From: Chrysomallon squamiferum
Taxonomy: Eukaryota; Mollusca; Gastropoda; Neomphalida; Peltospiridae
NCBI GenBank assembly: GCA_012295275.1
Contig: CM022671.1
Location: 12,457,678-12,521,677 of the forward strand
Direction of reading: 5' to 3'
DNA length: 64,000 bases
The notes beneath the pieces were generated by a model. It was given only the letters and a program-made list of their open reading frames with translations. It did no database searches and was not told the origin of the DNA. Position numbers and translations under genes: made by a program. Below, piece after piece: positions 51,959-64,000 of the stretch (its first letter is position 1; each line of letters starts with the position of its first letter).

Positions 51959-52653
51959 TTTATTTTATTTTATTTTGTTATTTATTTATTTATTTATTAT
52001 TTTGATCGTGGGTGTTAACACTATTTAACAATACAAATAAACATTAAATAAAAATTATGAATGAAAGAATACAAATCTAAGAAAACTGGGGGAGATTACA
52101 AAAGGAGGAAACAAATTCTCGTAGCAAAATAGCATTTTATTAAAGGATTTGTTTTTCGACATTCGTTTGTTCGGAGGACGTATTTACTAGAAATCAGATT
52201 TATGATGTCATAGGCCAGAGTCGTGATTTAAGAATTTTGTCACATTCATTTATAATTTTGTGGATTGTCTCAATTTGAACGTGACGCGACTGCTCGCCAG
52301 ATCACGCCACGCTGTTAGCCATTACAAGCTGCACTCTTCGTTAACGTGTTTCAATTTCACGCTTCTTTGTTTTACAGTCCAGCCAGTTTTGTTTACAGAA
52401 AAAGACATCTCTTTTAATAGCATCCTTGTTCTCTCTTTTCCCAACCTCACTACTTTATCTACTACTTTTCATTGAATCATTTTGAGTACGCTGGCATATG
52501 CCCACTTACACACACACAAACACACAAACAAAATTTAGGCTATCATTATAAATAAGGGTAACAAATTGTAATTTCATAACAACTACAAAAAAGAAAAAAG
52601 AAAGAAGAAATAAAAGAAACTGAAGAAAATAATTTAAAAGTTAAAAGTTAAAA

Positions 52654-52656
<3 letters not shown>

Positions 52657-52694
<38 letters not shown>
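52657..52694. repeat. (AAT)n microsatellite
   Basis: About 13 AAT units. Confidence 0.9.
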
Positions 52695-52697
<3 letters not shown>

Positions 52698-53495
52698 ATA
52701 AGTAAATAAATAATTAAATAATTAAATAAATAAGTTGGTAAATCTTGCTAAAGAAAAAGTGCATCCTTTGAGATTGATCTGACAACCTTAGATGCGTCAT
52801 TATCATAATCAAATCTGTAGTTTTATTGAACTATTCTAGGACAGATATTTGAAATTATCAATATTACGTGAAAAATAAGCATGCCTATATCCTCGAATTG
52901 TTCATTATTTCTCATCAATCCATAAACCCTGTTGTTTGTTGTTGGCAATAAACAATGTTTGAATAGAACTCGCTCTGCCCTTGGGAAAATATACTCACAA
53001 ATTGTCAATTAATAAATACAGATGGTACTTGATAACCTGGAACTAATTACCAAATGAAGATAAAATATCGTTTTGTATCGTTGCGTGTTTTCTTTTCTCT
53101 GAAATATTTAGAACAGTCATACACTACACTTCCGTTTTCTTTAAACTGAATTACGAAAGAGGATAAGATATTTTATTATCATTTATGTAATTATTAACAT
53201 TTATTTTTTTAACTATATTATTTTCAATGATGTTTTTTTTTGTTGTTGTTTTTTTTTTTTTTTTTTTTTTTTTAAATATAAGCTAAATGTTTATGAATTT
53301 CGAACGTAAACTACTAAAATTCAGATGCATGAAATGTTCTGTTTATACCTTGAACAAAAATCTAGTACTGCAGAAGATTTCTCTGATCATTGTTAAAATA
53401 ATAATGATTAATTAATTCCAAAGACACAATACTTAGCGAATGTGTTTACAGATACTATCATACAACAAAGCTAGGCATTTCACTTTATCAAACCC

Positions 53496-53496
<1 letters not shown>

Positions 53497-53580
<84 letters not shown>

Positions 53581-53638
53581 GTTGTTGTTGTTGTTGTTGT
53601 TGTTGTTACTGTTACTGTTACTGTTACTGTTACTGTTA
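53497..53638. repeat. Compound microsatellite (AAT)n-(GTT)n-(ACTGTT)n
   Basis: About 28 AAT units, then nine GTT units, then about five hexamers ACTGTT in one continuous array. Confidence 0.95.
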
Positions 53639-55179
53639 TCATAATCCAAGGTATTTTCTTTTGGATATTTTCATTCTGATTTAAAAAGATCTGATGCAAA
53701 TATGGATAATTTAGAAAATTATTAATAAATAATAATCTGATAAACTGCAAGAATAAGCAAGCTTATTTCAGTAAATGTTTCAGTGTCAAATCTTTCGTTA
53801 AAACGTATTTCACTTAACTTTTTAATTAATATATAAATTATTGTAAAAGGTCACCCAACAACAGAATTCGAGGAAATGTTCTTTACATTATATCTGTTAG
53901 CTTATAAAAGTCGTTAAAAATTTTCTTTACATTTTTGCTTAGTCAGTTGTTAAAGATGTTCTTTACATTGTATCTAGATAGTCATTAAACTGTTGTTTAC
54001 ATTTTGGTTTAGTCATTAAAACTAATCTTTACATTTTGGCCTATGCGATCGTTCAAACTGTTGTTTACATTTTGGATTAGAATAACTTAAAATATTTATT
54101 TATTTTCGTAATTTTGATTACCATACAGATTAATTTATTGTAAGGATGCGGTAGAGGATAATCACAGAAACTGTGAAGTTTAGCACAGGAAGACAATGAA
54201 AAAATAGCTTTTAACATGGTGTAAGAAAATCAGAAAATCTTACCGAGGATTTCCGTAGTTTGGTTTTTCTGACAATGTTTCATCTACACAAATGTAGATT
54301 AGCTTCAATAATTTTATTATACTACAAATTTCCATTAATGACATATTTCTTTATCCATTACACATTTAAGCTGAAATAGATTTTAAATTCCAGGGTAAGG
54401 AATATGTTTTGTAAACAGACACTGTGATACATTCTTTTCTTTTACACGCTAATATCATGCAATATGAATGCATGTTTACACATTTTATTGTACTTACAAA
54501 GTTATTCAAACATGAAAAAAAAATATGTACAAGTTATTATAAATAAAAGATTAAAAATATTTTTTTAAACATGAATCTCTCTAATGTTTTATTGGATCAA
54601 TATCTCTCACAGGACCCATTACACGGTTGACAGCCAACGATGTGTTATAATATTTTAATATTCCATTTGTTTCTTTCAAATAAAAACTTTCTATTTTGAA
54701 GAAAAACAACAGCATCAACAGTCACAACAATAATAATAACAAATTAAATTAAATTAAAAATCAAAATGCTTCTGATCAGTCATTTTAGTGGATTTGTTTT
54801 GGCCTTCCGAAGTACACCCATAATGTTTTGATGCTAATGTATCATAATAATTTGATATGACAGACATTAGCAAACAATAGAAAAATTATAAATTCAACAA
54901 TTTCTCCGTGTAAAAATCAATAAGGTATCAGTAATCTTTTCACAAGCAGTGTTTTATTCATGAGAGCTACGGATTTTGTTACGTACTCCGAGATATTCTG
55001 TGAGTTATATGTGTAGCCATCATTTTGAGAAATAATAGAAATGACACAAAGGAAGTAACAAAACTATCTATACGTGACCAGCAGAACCGAGAAATTCACA
55101 ACAACATTCTTACAGAGCCAGCACACATTACTTCTGTTTTATACATTTTGTTTCTTAATTTTACTTTTAAAATTTCAGT

Positions 55180-55180
<1 letters not shown>

Positions 55181-55251
<71 letters not shown>
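55181..55251. repeat. (AAT)n microsatellite
   Basis: AAT array with one register slip (TTAAT) near 55211. Confidence 0.95.
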
Positions 55252-57235
55252 TTGGCATAATATAAATGTCAGTACAAAACGACGAGAAAACACGAATGTA
55301 TTTAAAGCAGAATGAAACAGTGACACAAATCTGGTAACAGGTACCGAGAACTAGAATTCAGTGGGTACTAAACGGCATTTTATTTTGAAAAACTGTTTCA
55401 CGTTAGTGTGTTAGTTTAAAACAAGTTATGTAATATCAAAACTGAGTGAATTAACTGACCAGGCTAAAACCAAACTGCCTGCAGTGCATAAGACAATTTC
55501 GATTATTTCCTAGCACATTATTGATATACATATAAATATATTATTATATTATTAAATGTTTTGTTTAACTGGTTTTTAATTTTTTTTTTCCATATAATAT
55601 TAAATCCACTTTACCAGCTAATTTGCTAAATGTTAAAGACGTTTTATTGAATTAAAACTTTTATTTCTAAAATAGAAAACGTAACATAATATAAAATCTA
55701 CGGAGACTGATCATTCTTATTAAAACTTTATCTAAACGTTTCTCATAAACAAATATTTGTCATTTCGGTACTAAAATTAGTATAATTACTTCCTGTAAAT
55801 ATTTATTTGTTCTCACGCGCGATCTCTGAAAAATATTTGTCTAGTCGCCTTCGTGTTTCATTTCGTACTTGTGAAATAGGACCAATTTTTCATACGTGCA
55901 TTTTCCCCCATACCCTACCAGTTCTCGCTTTCTTCACCTACCCGTAAATATGAAATGTATTAAAAACTTAAAAACAAGACAGATTTATCACGTACTGCAT
56001 GAAAAATGGATGAACACATTTGCTTTTAGCAAAGCTTATCAGTTGCTAATGGTTTTTAACTAGATAAAGAACTTAATGTATTCGCAGGCCGCAACCTAAC
56101 CAAGATAAATATGTACAATCGAAGAGGTTTTGGTCGATTAAACCTGTTCTAGTTTCGTCAGTTCACAGAGAGGAAAACTCGATAACGCGCCATTATCTAA
56201 ATTAATCTCAACGGTTTCAAATTATTCGCACAAGACGAATTGCCGTGAAATGCCGTTGTCGTAGTGGTAGTTCGAAAGTATCAGACTGCATCGTGGACGG
56301 ACGCATTGCAGCTTATATAATATATTCCATAAATAGTTTGATTTTACACTTTGTCATTCATATATGCACATAATAAAGGCTTCAGATTTTCAGATGAGTG
56401 ATGTGGTACAATTTGCATCTGACATCAAACTGATTATGAAATTTAAACATAATAATAGTTATATGTACAAGAACTCTGGATAGGAAATGAGACAGCTATA
56501 AAAGTTAAAAAATATTTATGGAAGACAAAGTACGACAAGAATATTAATGAAAAGAGTGATGTAAGTACACATACAGCCATAACAACAACAACAACAACAT
56601 TATTATCCTCCTCCTCAACAACAACTCCAACAATAATTACTATAAATAATAATAAAAGAAAACTAATAAAGAAACGATCAAAAATAACAACGACTAAGAA
56701 GACAGCAACATTAACAATGATAATGCAAGGCACATTTTTGAAAAAGTAGTATGATGTTAAAACTCCAAGTAATTGAACAGATCTGGCATTTCTAAAAATG
56801 TGCGTCACTGCTTCCCAGGCTGTTCACACACCTGTGTGTCAGAAAGCGTCCGATCAGCCACGTCCTTCTGAATTCTCTTTAATGGTTCTTCTTTATGAGC
56901 AAAATAATCATTCTTTTCATTAGATGTTGATTTAACTTAAATTTAAGTTGATTAACTCTGGATTGAAATGATATCGGAACCGGCATATAATTTTGTGGCA
57001 TAATGTTAGTTACAGACTATGTGGAAAAGACCTTCTGCACAAAATCTGTGAAATTTTGAGCAGTTTATTTTTTCGGATACCTGAAAGAGTAAAAATGTGA
57101 TCAGTAACTACCATTAAAAAAACCTGTATCCCTAAAATATTAACATTTCTGATTTCCTAATTTATTCATACTAAATCATCTAGATTAATTTGACACAAAC
57201 TGTTTGTTGTATAAGTAGAAGGACAGATATGGATT

Positions 57236-57281
<46 letters not shown>

Positions 57282-57795
57282 ATAAAAAGGGTAAACAAAT
57301 ATATATATATTTTTTCGAACTTTACCTTCATATATCGATATTTTGCAGAGATATGAAAAACTTACAATGGTTATATCGCCTCAGAATGGGCTCTTAATAA
57401 CCGAAATTTGTTCAAAATTTAAATGAAAAAAGACATTTAATATTTAAGTAAAAATTTAAAAAATAATCATAATCATAACTAATTTTTTTTTTTTTTTAAA
57501 CTGATAAAAAAAAATCTGTTATTAGGAGTCAGTCTTCTATTTCCCGAATAAAAAAATTCATTTGGAGTTTCATCGGCTACAAAACAGAAACTTCAGCTAT
57601 ATATTTGCACTATTATTTTATTGAACACTTCATACAGTTATTTTAAACGTAAACACCAGTTACATCTCTGCACAGCTATTCGCCAGACTGCCCGTGCTGT
57701 AAATGAAGATGTAAAATAGCCACGCGTTATCTTTTATCTCTTCTCACACACAAGAGTTAATTCTGCCACAATGATGACCCACAATGTTCTTAATA

Positions 57796-57857
57796 ATGGC
57801 GCTCACTTCCGGGACCAAGATCTTTTCTTTATCCAGCAGGTCTCTAGGAACGCGCAT
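57796..57857 (+). other. Candidate first coding exon, presequence-like
   Basis: ATG at 57796 opens MALTSGTKIFSLSSRSLGTR before a possible donor CGCAT|GTAATC. The peptide is rich in Ser, Thr, Arg and hydrophobic residues and lacks acidic ones, like a mitochondrial presequence. AATGGCGC and ACTTCCGG (YY1- and ETS-type motifs) overlap its start. No downstream exon could be identified, so this may be chance. Confidence 0.15.
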
Positions 57858-58641
57858 GTAATCATCTCATCATCTCTATTATCGTGAGCAAATTGTTTTG
57901 CTCATAGCTAGCGACCCAGGGGCATACTGTTTGATCAATAAAGAACTGCAGGCATTTCTACGTTTATAAAATTAAATCAACGGCAGAGTTTGCTCAAACT
58001 GGTCTTATTTGATGTTCCCCGTACCCGGGAGCAAAGCGCTCGAATATGAAGCTCGTATAACAAAACAAATCCGCACAATGTAATACACAAGACACTATTT
58101 TCTTTGACTCAAAAGCTAGGTCACATTTTTTTTTTTTTCGAATCAGACGTAATAATTTTATTGTCATTGCGTAAATATTCGCCAAAAAATTAAGGTAAAG
58201 AAGAATAAAGACAAAGCAATAAAAACATTTTTTTTTTTTTTTTTAAAACCAGTTGAAGTCTGTTTATATCAACGTCTATTTGCACTGAGGCCTAAAGGTT
58301 TTATTTGTGAAGTAAATGTGGAAACGTTTAAAAAAAAAAAGATATGAAGAAAACAAAATGAATTTTGACAGTTAATAGAAACATAAGATGTAAACTACGT
58401 CACTATAATTTGATTAGAAATAAATATTAAAATAATGATGGTCATAAATTTTTAAATTATATTTTGCAGAAATAAGGGGTTATCGTTTTTTAAATTTTTT
58501 ACTTGTACTGATTCAAAGTAAACCGTCAGATATTAATCGATTTTATTTTTTATTTTCTTGTATTAAGTCACTTTTCATTGGCAGTATAGGACTGTCCTTG
58601 ATTAATATTTGAACAATCATCAGTTCATTGTTAAAATTCTG

Positions 58642-58749
<108 letters not shown>

Positions 58750-60949
58750 GACAAGTGTTCTATTTTAGTAACGTTTTCTATTAAACCTAACTGAAAAACC
58801 AGTTACACAAACATTAACAACTTTGTCCAGATTATATACATAAGCAGTTTCATTATTCTTAAAGTATTTCTCCAAGGAATAATTCAGTCGTGATAACTGA
58901 ATTATATAGTCTTCATATTTAAATTATATGCATTTTCCTCAAAATGTAATACCTTGGCAGCCTACCAGATATGCGTCAGAAAACACAGTAGAATGAGACA
59001 CATTATTCGTGTTGTTCAAGTGAGCTGGTTGCGTCTCTCACCAACCACAAAGCTCACTGGCCTCGTCTGCAGCTCAAAGCCTGAATATTCTTATCAACAC
59101 AGCGACACATTTATTTTCATTCTGTATGTGTTTAAGTAATGAGAGACTGAATTCCGAGAAACGCCATTAAAGTGAGAATAATTGATTTTCTGCCTGTATT
59201 CATAACTTAAAACAAAATAACAAAACGCAAATGACAGAAGCTAATTTTTATTAAGTGATATTGCAGGCCTTTCGATAATTCCATTAGAGTTTCGTCACAG
59301 TATCAGTCTAGCTACAGATTCTGTAGTGTATGTAACAAACACGGTGTATGATAGGCAGAGTGCATGATGCGGCTGGCTGGGTGAAAAACCCCGAGGGAAA
59401 GTTTTCTAGGAATTCAAATGCAGAAGCCATGCAATTTATATACACTGAAAAACAACAACCTCTACGTTAGAGAATGGATTTGGAAACCGTCATCAATCCA
59501 CTGGTTGTATAAAATGTTATTTATGTGTTATGTGATACTTCGCGCTCTGGGGGTGTTTCGAACATGTGTTTTCACAGAAACAAAAATGTCTGCAACAGAG
59601 CAATAGAAAAAATGTTTCTCGTTACACATTTTCAGTGGAAAAAGAACTATTATCGTATTTATGTAGCATAAATTACTCTTTTAACGATATATTAAAACTG
59701 ACATCGAGAAGTCATTGATACAACTTCACACTTGACCACGCCTTGTACAGTTGCTGTGTTATTATCAAATATCACTTTTATTTCTTATTTTGATAGCAGA
59801 CACTTTATTTTCAAACCTTTAAAACATTCTTTATATCGAGGTTTGAAAATAATTCGATATTAAACAACACACAAATATTAAAACTAATTCTGTGACATCA
59901 GATTGGTTTTATAACTATTGTAGGTGGAGCTTTTGATTTTTTTTCCTTTAGATCTTTTTTGTTTATTTCCTTTTTTATTATTTATTATTATGGAGAGTTT
60001 TTGTTTTTTGTTTTGTTTTTTATCGCGAAATAGTTCACCATTAGTATATCGTTTTCTCTGATCATTTTGCTTTTCTTTGACTTTAGAATCAGCCAATGTT
60101 TTTCACAAACAGTATTTTTAAGAAATGAAATGAGTGGTATTAAAAACAAAGAATTTCAAGGAAAACCACACTGACGTCTAAAAATATTCTGTATCCGCCT
60201 CTTTTGATTGGATAATAATAATAATGAACAAAATAAAGAAGAATGTCGTGTGACCGTAATATTGGGATGTGTGTGTTTGTGTGTGTGAATGTTTATACTT
60301 ATGTTACATTACAAACAATATTTAACTCGGTACAACATAATGGTAGATAAAACAAAATTTAACCCGATTTGCTAATCTTGTTCAGGTTTAAACATAGGTT
60401 TAACTCGATACAGTCTTTTATTTTATTGCTTGTGCAGACATAAAATGTCATATAAAAATGTGTAATTCACTTTAATTCATATAAAGTACAAGTATAAATA
60501 TAAAGATTTATAGCAATGTAATAAGTTTTGTTATAACATACATTTAAGGGCTGATGATTTTGTTTACATTAATATTACTGATTAGTGATATATGAACTAA
60601 ATTCATTTCAATCTGTAACAGAACAGAACAATTATAAAAAATAATAAAAGTATTGTTTTAAAATGAATGACGATACTAACTGAAAAACAAACCCCCACCT
60701 CCAGTCACTGAGAAACAAACATGACTTTTGATGCTTTTTGGCTATATTTAAAAATAAAAATAAAATAAAATAAAAAGTATATAAATAAAGGTATAAAAAT
60801 AAAGAAATAAAATAGAAATAAATAAAAGAAATGAACAAGTGATGACAGAAACAGCTATAACCTCGTTCTAACACTGACTACAAGATAAACAGATTTACGA
60901 AGTGGCCAATCTCTGGTAATAAAAACTGAAGGAAAAGTTCTTCAGCGCT

Positions 60950-62060
60950 AATGTTAACGTTCTGTTGCGAATTGATAGCAGACAGAATCTGCGCCTGAGG
61001 AAAGTTGTTGCAGATTAATTAACACTTTGTTGTTCTGTTGTCGCGAAACACCACGCTTAACAGGCAATCAAAGTCGCGAAAATGTATTATCCTGGAATCT
61101 ATTCAAACAACCACTGCATACCACCATGTGAGTTGAATATGGAACGAAAAGCAGAGGCCTGCAGGTATCTCTCACAGTTCTATTTACGAGAAACCGCCGC
61201 GAGCGCGTCTTTGTGTTAATGTTAACAAGCTATTGGCCCGAGATAATCTCTGTCTTAAGCAGATCTGTAGGACGTCGCAATATTAACTTTGCTTCTCTTT
61301 GTTTCTATTGTCAAAGCGTCATCGTCAGAGCCAACAGCCCACCCAAGTTATATCGACGACCGACCGTACAAACAGCTTTATTGTCTGAATCAACAAAAAT
61401 CAAAGGGAATGTATCTTGTCGTCTAATGAGGCGCTCTCAAGTTTTTCTCTTAGCCTGCGATCACTTGATTGAATTCAGCTCGGCGAGGAATGAAGATGAG
61501 TTTCGTTGAGATTGCTACTGCAGACGACTGTCACATGTCTTGCGCGTCCTCAAATCGTCGAGGGGCAAACGCGTTGAAATGAGCCGAAGAAAGTTCTGTA
61601 ATCCGATGGAAAGGTTTCTTAATTCCTCCTCATCACAAGAACTCCGAATTAGACCCGGAGTATGGATACAATGGACAGAAGAAGATTCAATTTGTATCGA
61701 TGTCTGATTCTGAAAATGTCGTCTGTCGTGAAGCTGGAATTGCGAGGGAAAGCCTAACGACCCTGTTGATGCCACAACAGTGAGACGATCAGCTCGTTTC
61801 CGCGGTCAACTGATTTCCGATAAGTCTCACTAAAGAGACGCTTGTTGCTCCCCTCCACCGGCTGATTGAATTCTGACACTACCATGTCCAACTGCGCGGA
61901 ATTAATTGTCTGGCCATCCACCCTTTCTCCGTGTCTTGTACCTCTGTGGTGTTTCAAACACTCGATGTCATCTCTGCGTTGATTTCGTTTCTGTTGTAAT
62001 TTGAGTGAACATTTAACTAATCTAATTGAGATGTACTCTGTTAGTGTATAAATCAGTTTT
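60950..62060. other. GC-elevated, repeat-free island of unknown role
   Basis: About 1.1 kb with visibly more G+C and CpG than its surroundings and no microsatellites. It contains modest open frames on both strands (plus 61082-61219 starting MYYPGIYSNN, plus 61213-61509, minus 61754-62143). None resembles a protein I know, and overlapping frames on both strands argue against all of them. It could be a promoter, enhancer or non-coding first exon. Confidence 0.35.
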
Positions 62061-64000
62061 ATACGATAGAACGAACGAAACGTTAGTTTAGTTTTCATGC
62101 CAACAAAAAGAAATTTCTCAGTTTCACTTAAATATGTGCTCACATGTAATAAACAACAAAAATTCTAATCAAATATATTTCTATATTATGTATATGTGGC
62201 ATTTTGAAAAAAAAAAAATATCGACGTAAAAAGTAAAAGATACAATTTATCCCACTGTGTGTATGCCTATTATAGAATAAACTGTTCTTTAAAAATAATT
62301 ATAATGAAAATGTTAATTTTTCTGTTAATCGTATGATTATATGTCTGTCTGTCTGTATTTATTTGTATATGTATGCGTTGTGTGTGTATGTATGGATCTA
62401 TATTTGTGTGTGCATGTGTCATCTCGCTCTCACTCTGGGTCATATATCTCTGTGTTTGAATGAGTGTGTTCGTGTAATAATTATGTTATTAAATGTCTTA
62501 TAACAAATATTTATGTCTTTTAAGAACGTAACATAGTTTACTAATCAAAATTAATTGGTATTTCTGTTTCCGTTCTTCGGAAAATGCAACATTATGTTAC
62601 ATTATGATTTGTCAATCTCACAAACGTCAGTGCACCCAGTTACACTAGAAAGTTAATTTTGTTTCCATCTACGTTTATTATTATGTAAATGGTATCCATT
62701 AGGTTCAAGAAAGCAGCAATGTTTCTTATATGTAAAGTATTGACAAATCCCTGTAAGTAGTTCGTGAACCTTTTGGTTTATTTAATATCTAAACGTACAT
62801 CTATTTGTAAAAACTAATGTAATCTTCAAGTGAAACAGTTAGGAAAATACATTTTAGAATCGTTGTTTAGTTTTCATAAAATTGCTACATAACATTACAG
62901 TGTAGCTCTAACTCCCTCACAATAATACTGTCATCTTAGTGTATCTAAAATCTATATCTGTTTTTATCTATTTTTCTCTATCTTATCTTTCTGTCAGTCT
63001 GTTTGTCTGTCTCTTTGCTTCTCTTTCTTCGTGTAGATGTTTGTTCGTATGAAAGCTTATTGTGGCCTACAAAGTTTTCTTATATTATGATTTCACTCTG
63101 TAACTTTATTCAACGTTTTATTCAGAAAAAAGAAATAATTAACACAATACACGGAATAATTTATATATGTATGTATCTATACAAACATGTATGTATATAA
63201 TTATGTATTATAACTGTAAATGTATGTATCCATGTATGAATGTTTTTATGCATGTTGGTAAAGCGTACATCACGGTCCATGTAATATATATATTGAAAAA
63301 AAAAAAAAATAATAATAATAATTATGAAGTTAAATGAATGTAAATCGAATAAGGTTTTATATATTTTTAAGATATATGTAACAAAAGGTAACAGTTGAGA
63401 AATTAACAATCACACCTTAAAAACGGTCTCAACGTTTTTTTTTTGTTTTGTTTTTTATAATTTCAAAAATGCATTATTGTGCTGCTTTTGTCTAAAATAA
63501 AAGTTTGAAAAGGAAGTTTCTTTCAATTTGTCGCAGCTGGAGCCGGGCCGCCCCTGGTAAACACAGCTTTATACGTCTCTTTGTGAACCCACTCGAACAC
63601 AGTGTTAGTTAGGCAAGAGAGAAAGAAACATGTTTGAGTGATACACTAACATAATAAACCGTTATTGTTTCATAGTTTCTTTTCTCTCTTTTATATCTAT
63701 CTATATATCTAATCTATGGATATATTACAATATATATACACGCACATACACACATACATACATAAGAAAAAGGTTAACAGGCAAGTTAAAACTTTACTGC
63801 CCGCTGAGAAATATCTAGTTCAATAATTTTCATTGACCTGAAATTTTCAGGTCAGAATACCAAACTAAACATCTACGTTTCACTCGTGAAGCACACGGAT
63901 CTCGTGAAAACTGATTTAATCCAACAGTTATTTATCAAACAAAAACAATTTACAAGCAGTCAGTGTGTAATTGTTGTATGTAAACATGAAATCCAATAGT

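Noticed and set aside
61213-62143. Open frames of 86-129 codons on both strands
   Set aside because: They overlap or abut on opposite strands, have no recognisable domain, and fit chance in a GC-elevated segment. Kept only as an unexplained island.

Overview
The window looks like nuclear DNA of a mollusc, probably a gastropod or bivalve. It is strongly AT-rich and full of microsatellites. Its genes are split by short GT-AG introns. It carries decayed copies of a dispersed repeat that I associate, from memory, with molluscan genomes, and at least two of its genes look like secreted extracellular-matrix proteins. There is no sign of bacterial organisation, CRISPR, rRNA or an intact tRNA. All splice models below were read by hand from donor/acceptor sites and reading-phase continuity.

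Layout: (1) 193-4753 (+), a complete nine-exon gene for DRC2/CCDC65, a nexin-dynein regulatory complex subunit of motile cilia. (2) 8098-12156 (-), an eight-exon gene for a 147-residue secreted glycine-rich protein built mostly of micro-exons; its TATA box and 5'UTR exon lie near 12.95 kb. (3) 15612-21968 (-), a six-exon gene for a 1417-residue secreted, Asn/Ser/Gln-rich, probably disordered protein whose C-terminal end carries a duplicated 20-residue motif. Every coding intron of genes 2 and 3 is phase 1, and the two share a short Asp-Met...Tyr-Gly motif, so they may be related matrix-type genes. (4) 23500-33105 (+), a complete fifteen-exon BRAP gene (BRCA1-associated protein: RRM-like, RING-H2, ZnF-UBP, coiled coil), divergent from gene 3. 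(5) 35917-37047 (-), a protein kinase with an uninterrupted coding region and an altered HRD motif, with two CRE palindromes upstream. (6) 49359-51284 (+), a secreted cysteine-rich protein of 641 residues, also in one exon, made of two related halves around a ShKT-like module.

The rest is intergenic: about 12 kb between genes 5 and 6 and about 12.7 kb after gene 6. It is filled with microsatellites, minisatellites, dispersed repeats and a few islands of higher GC that could hold promoters, enhancers or first exons of genes outside the window.

The genes do not form one pathway. DRC2 (cilia) and BRAP (ubiquitin/MAPK signalling) are conserved housekeeping-type genes. The two secreted genes between them are the most lineage-specific part of the window and the best candidates for undescribed biology.
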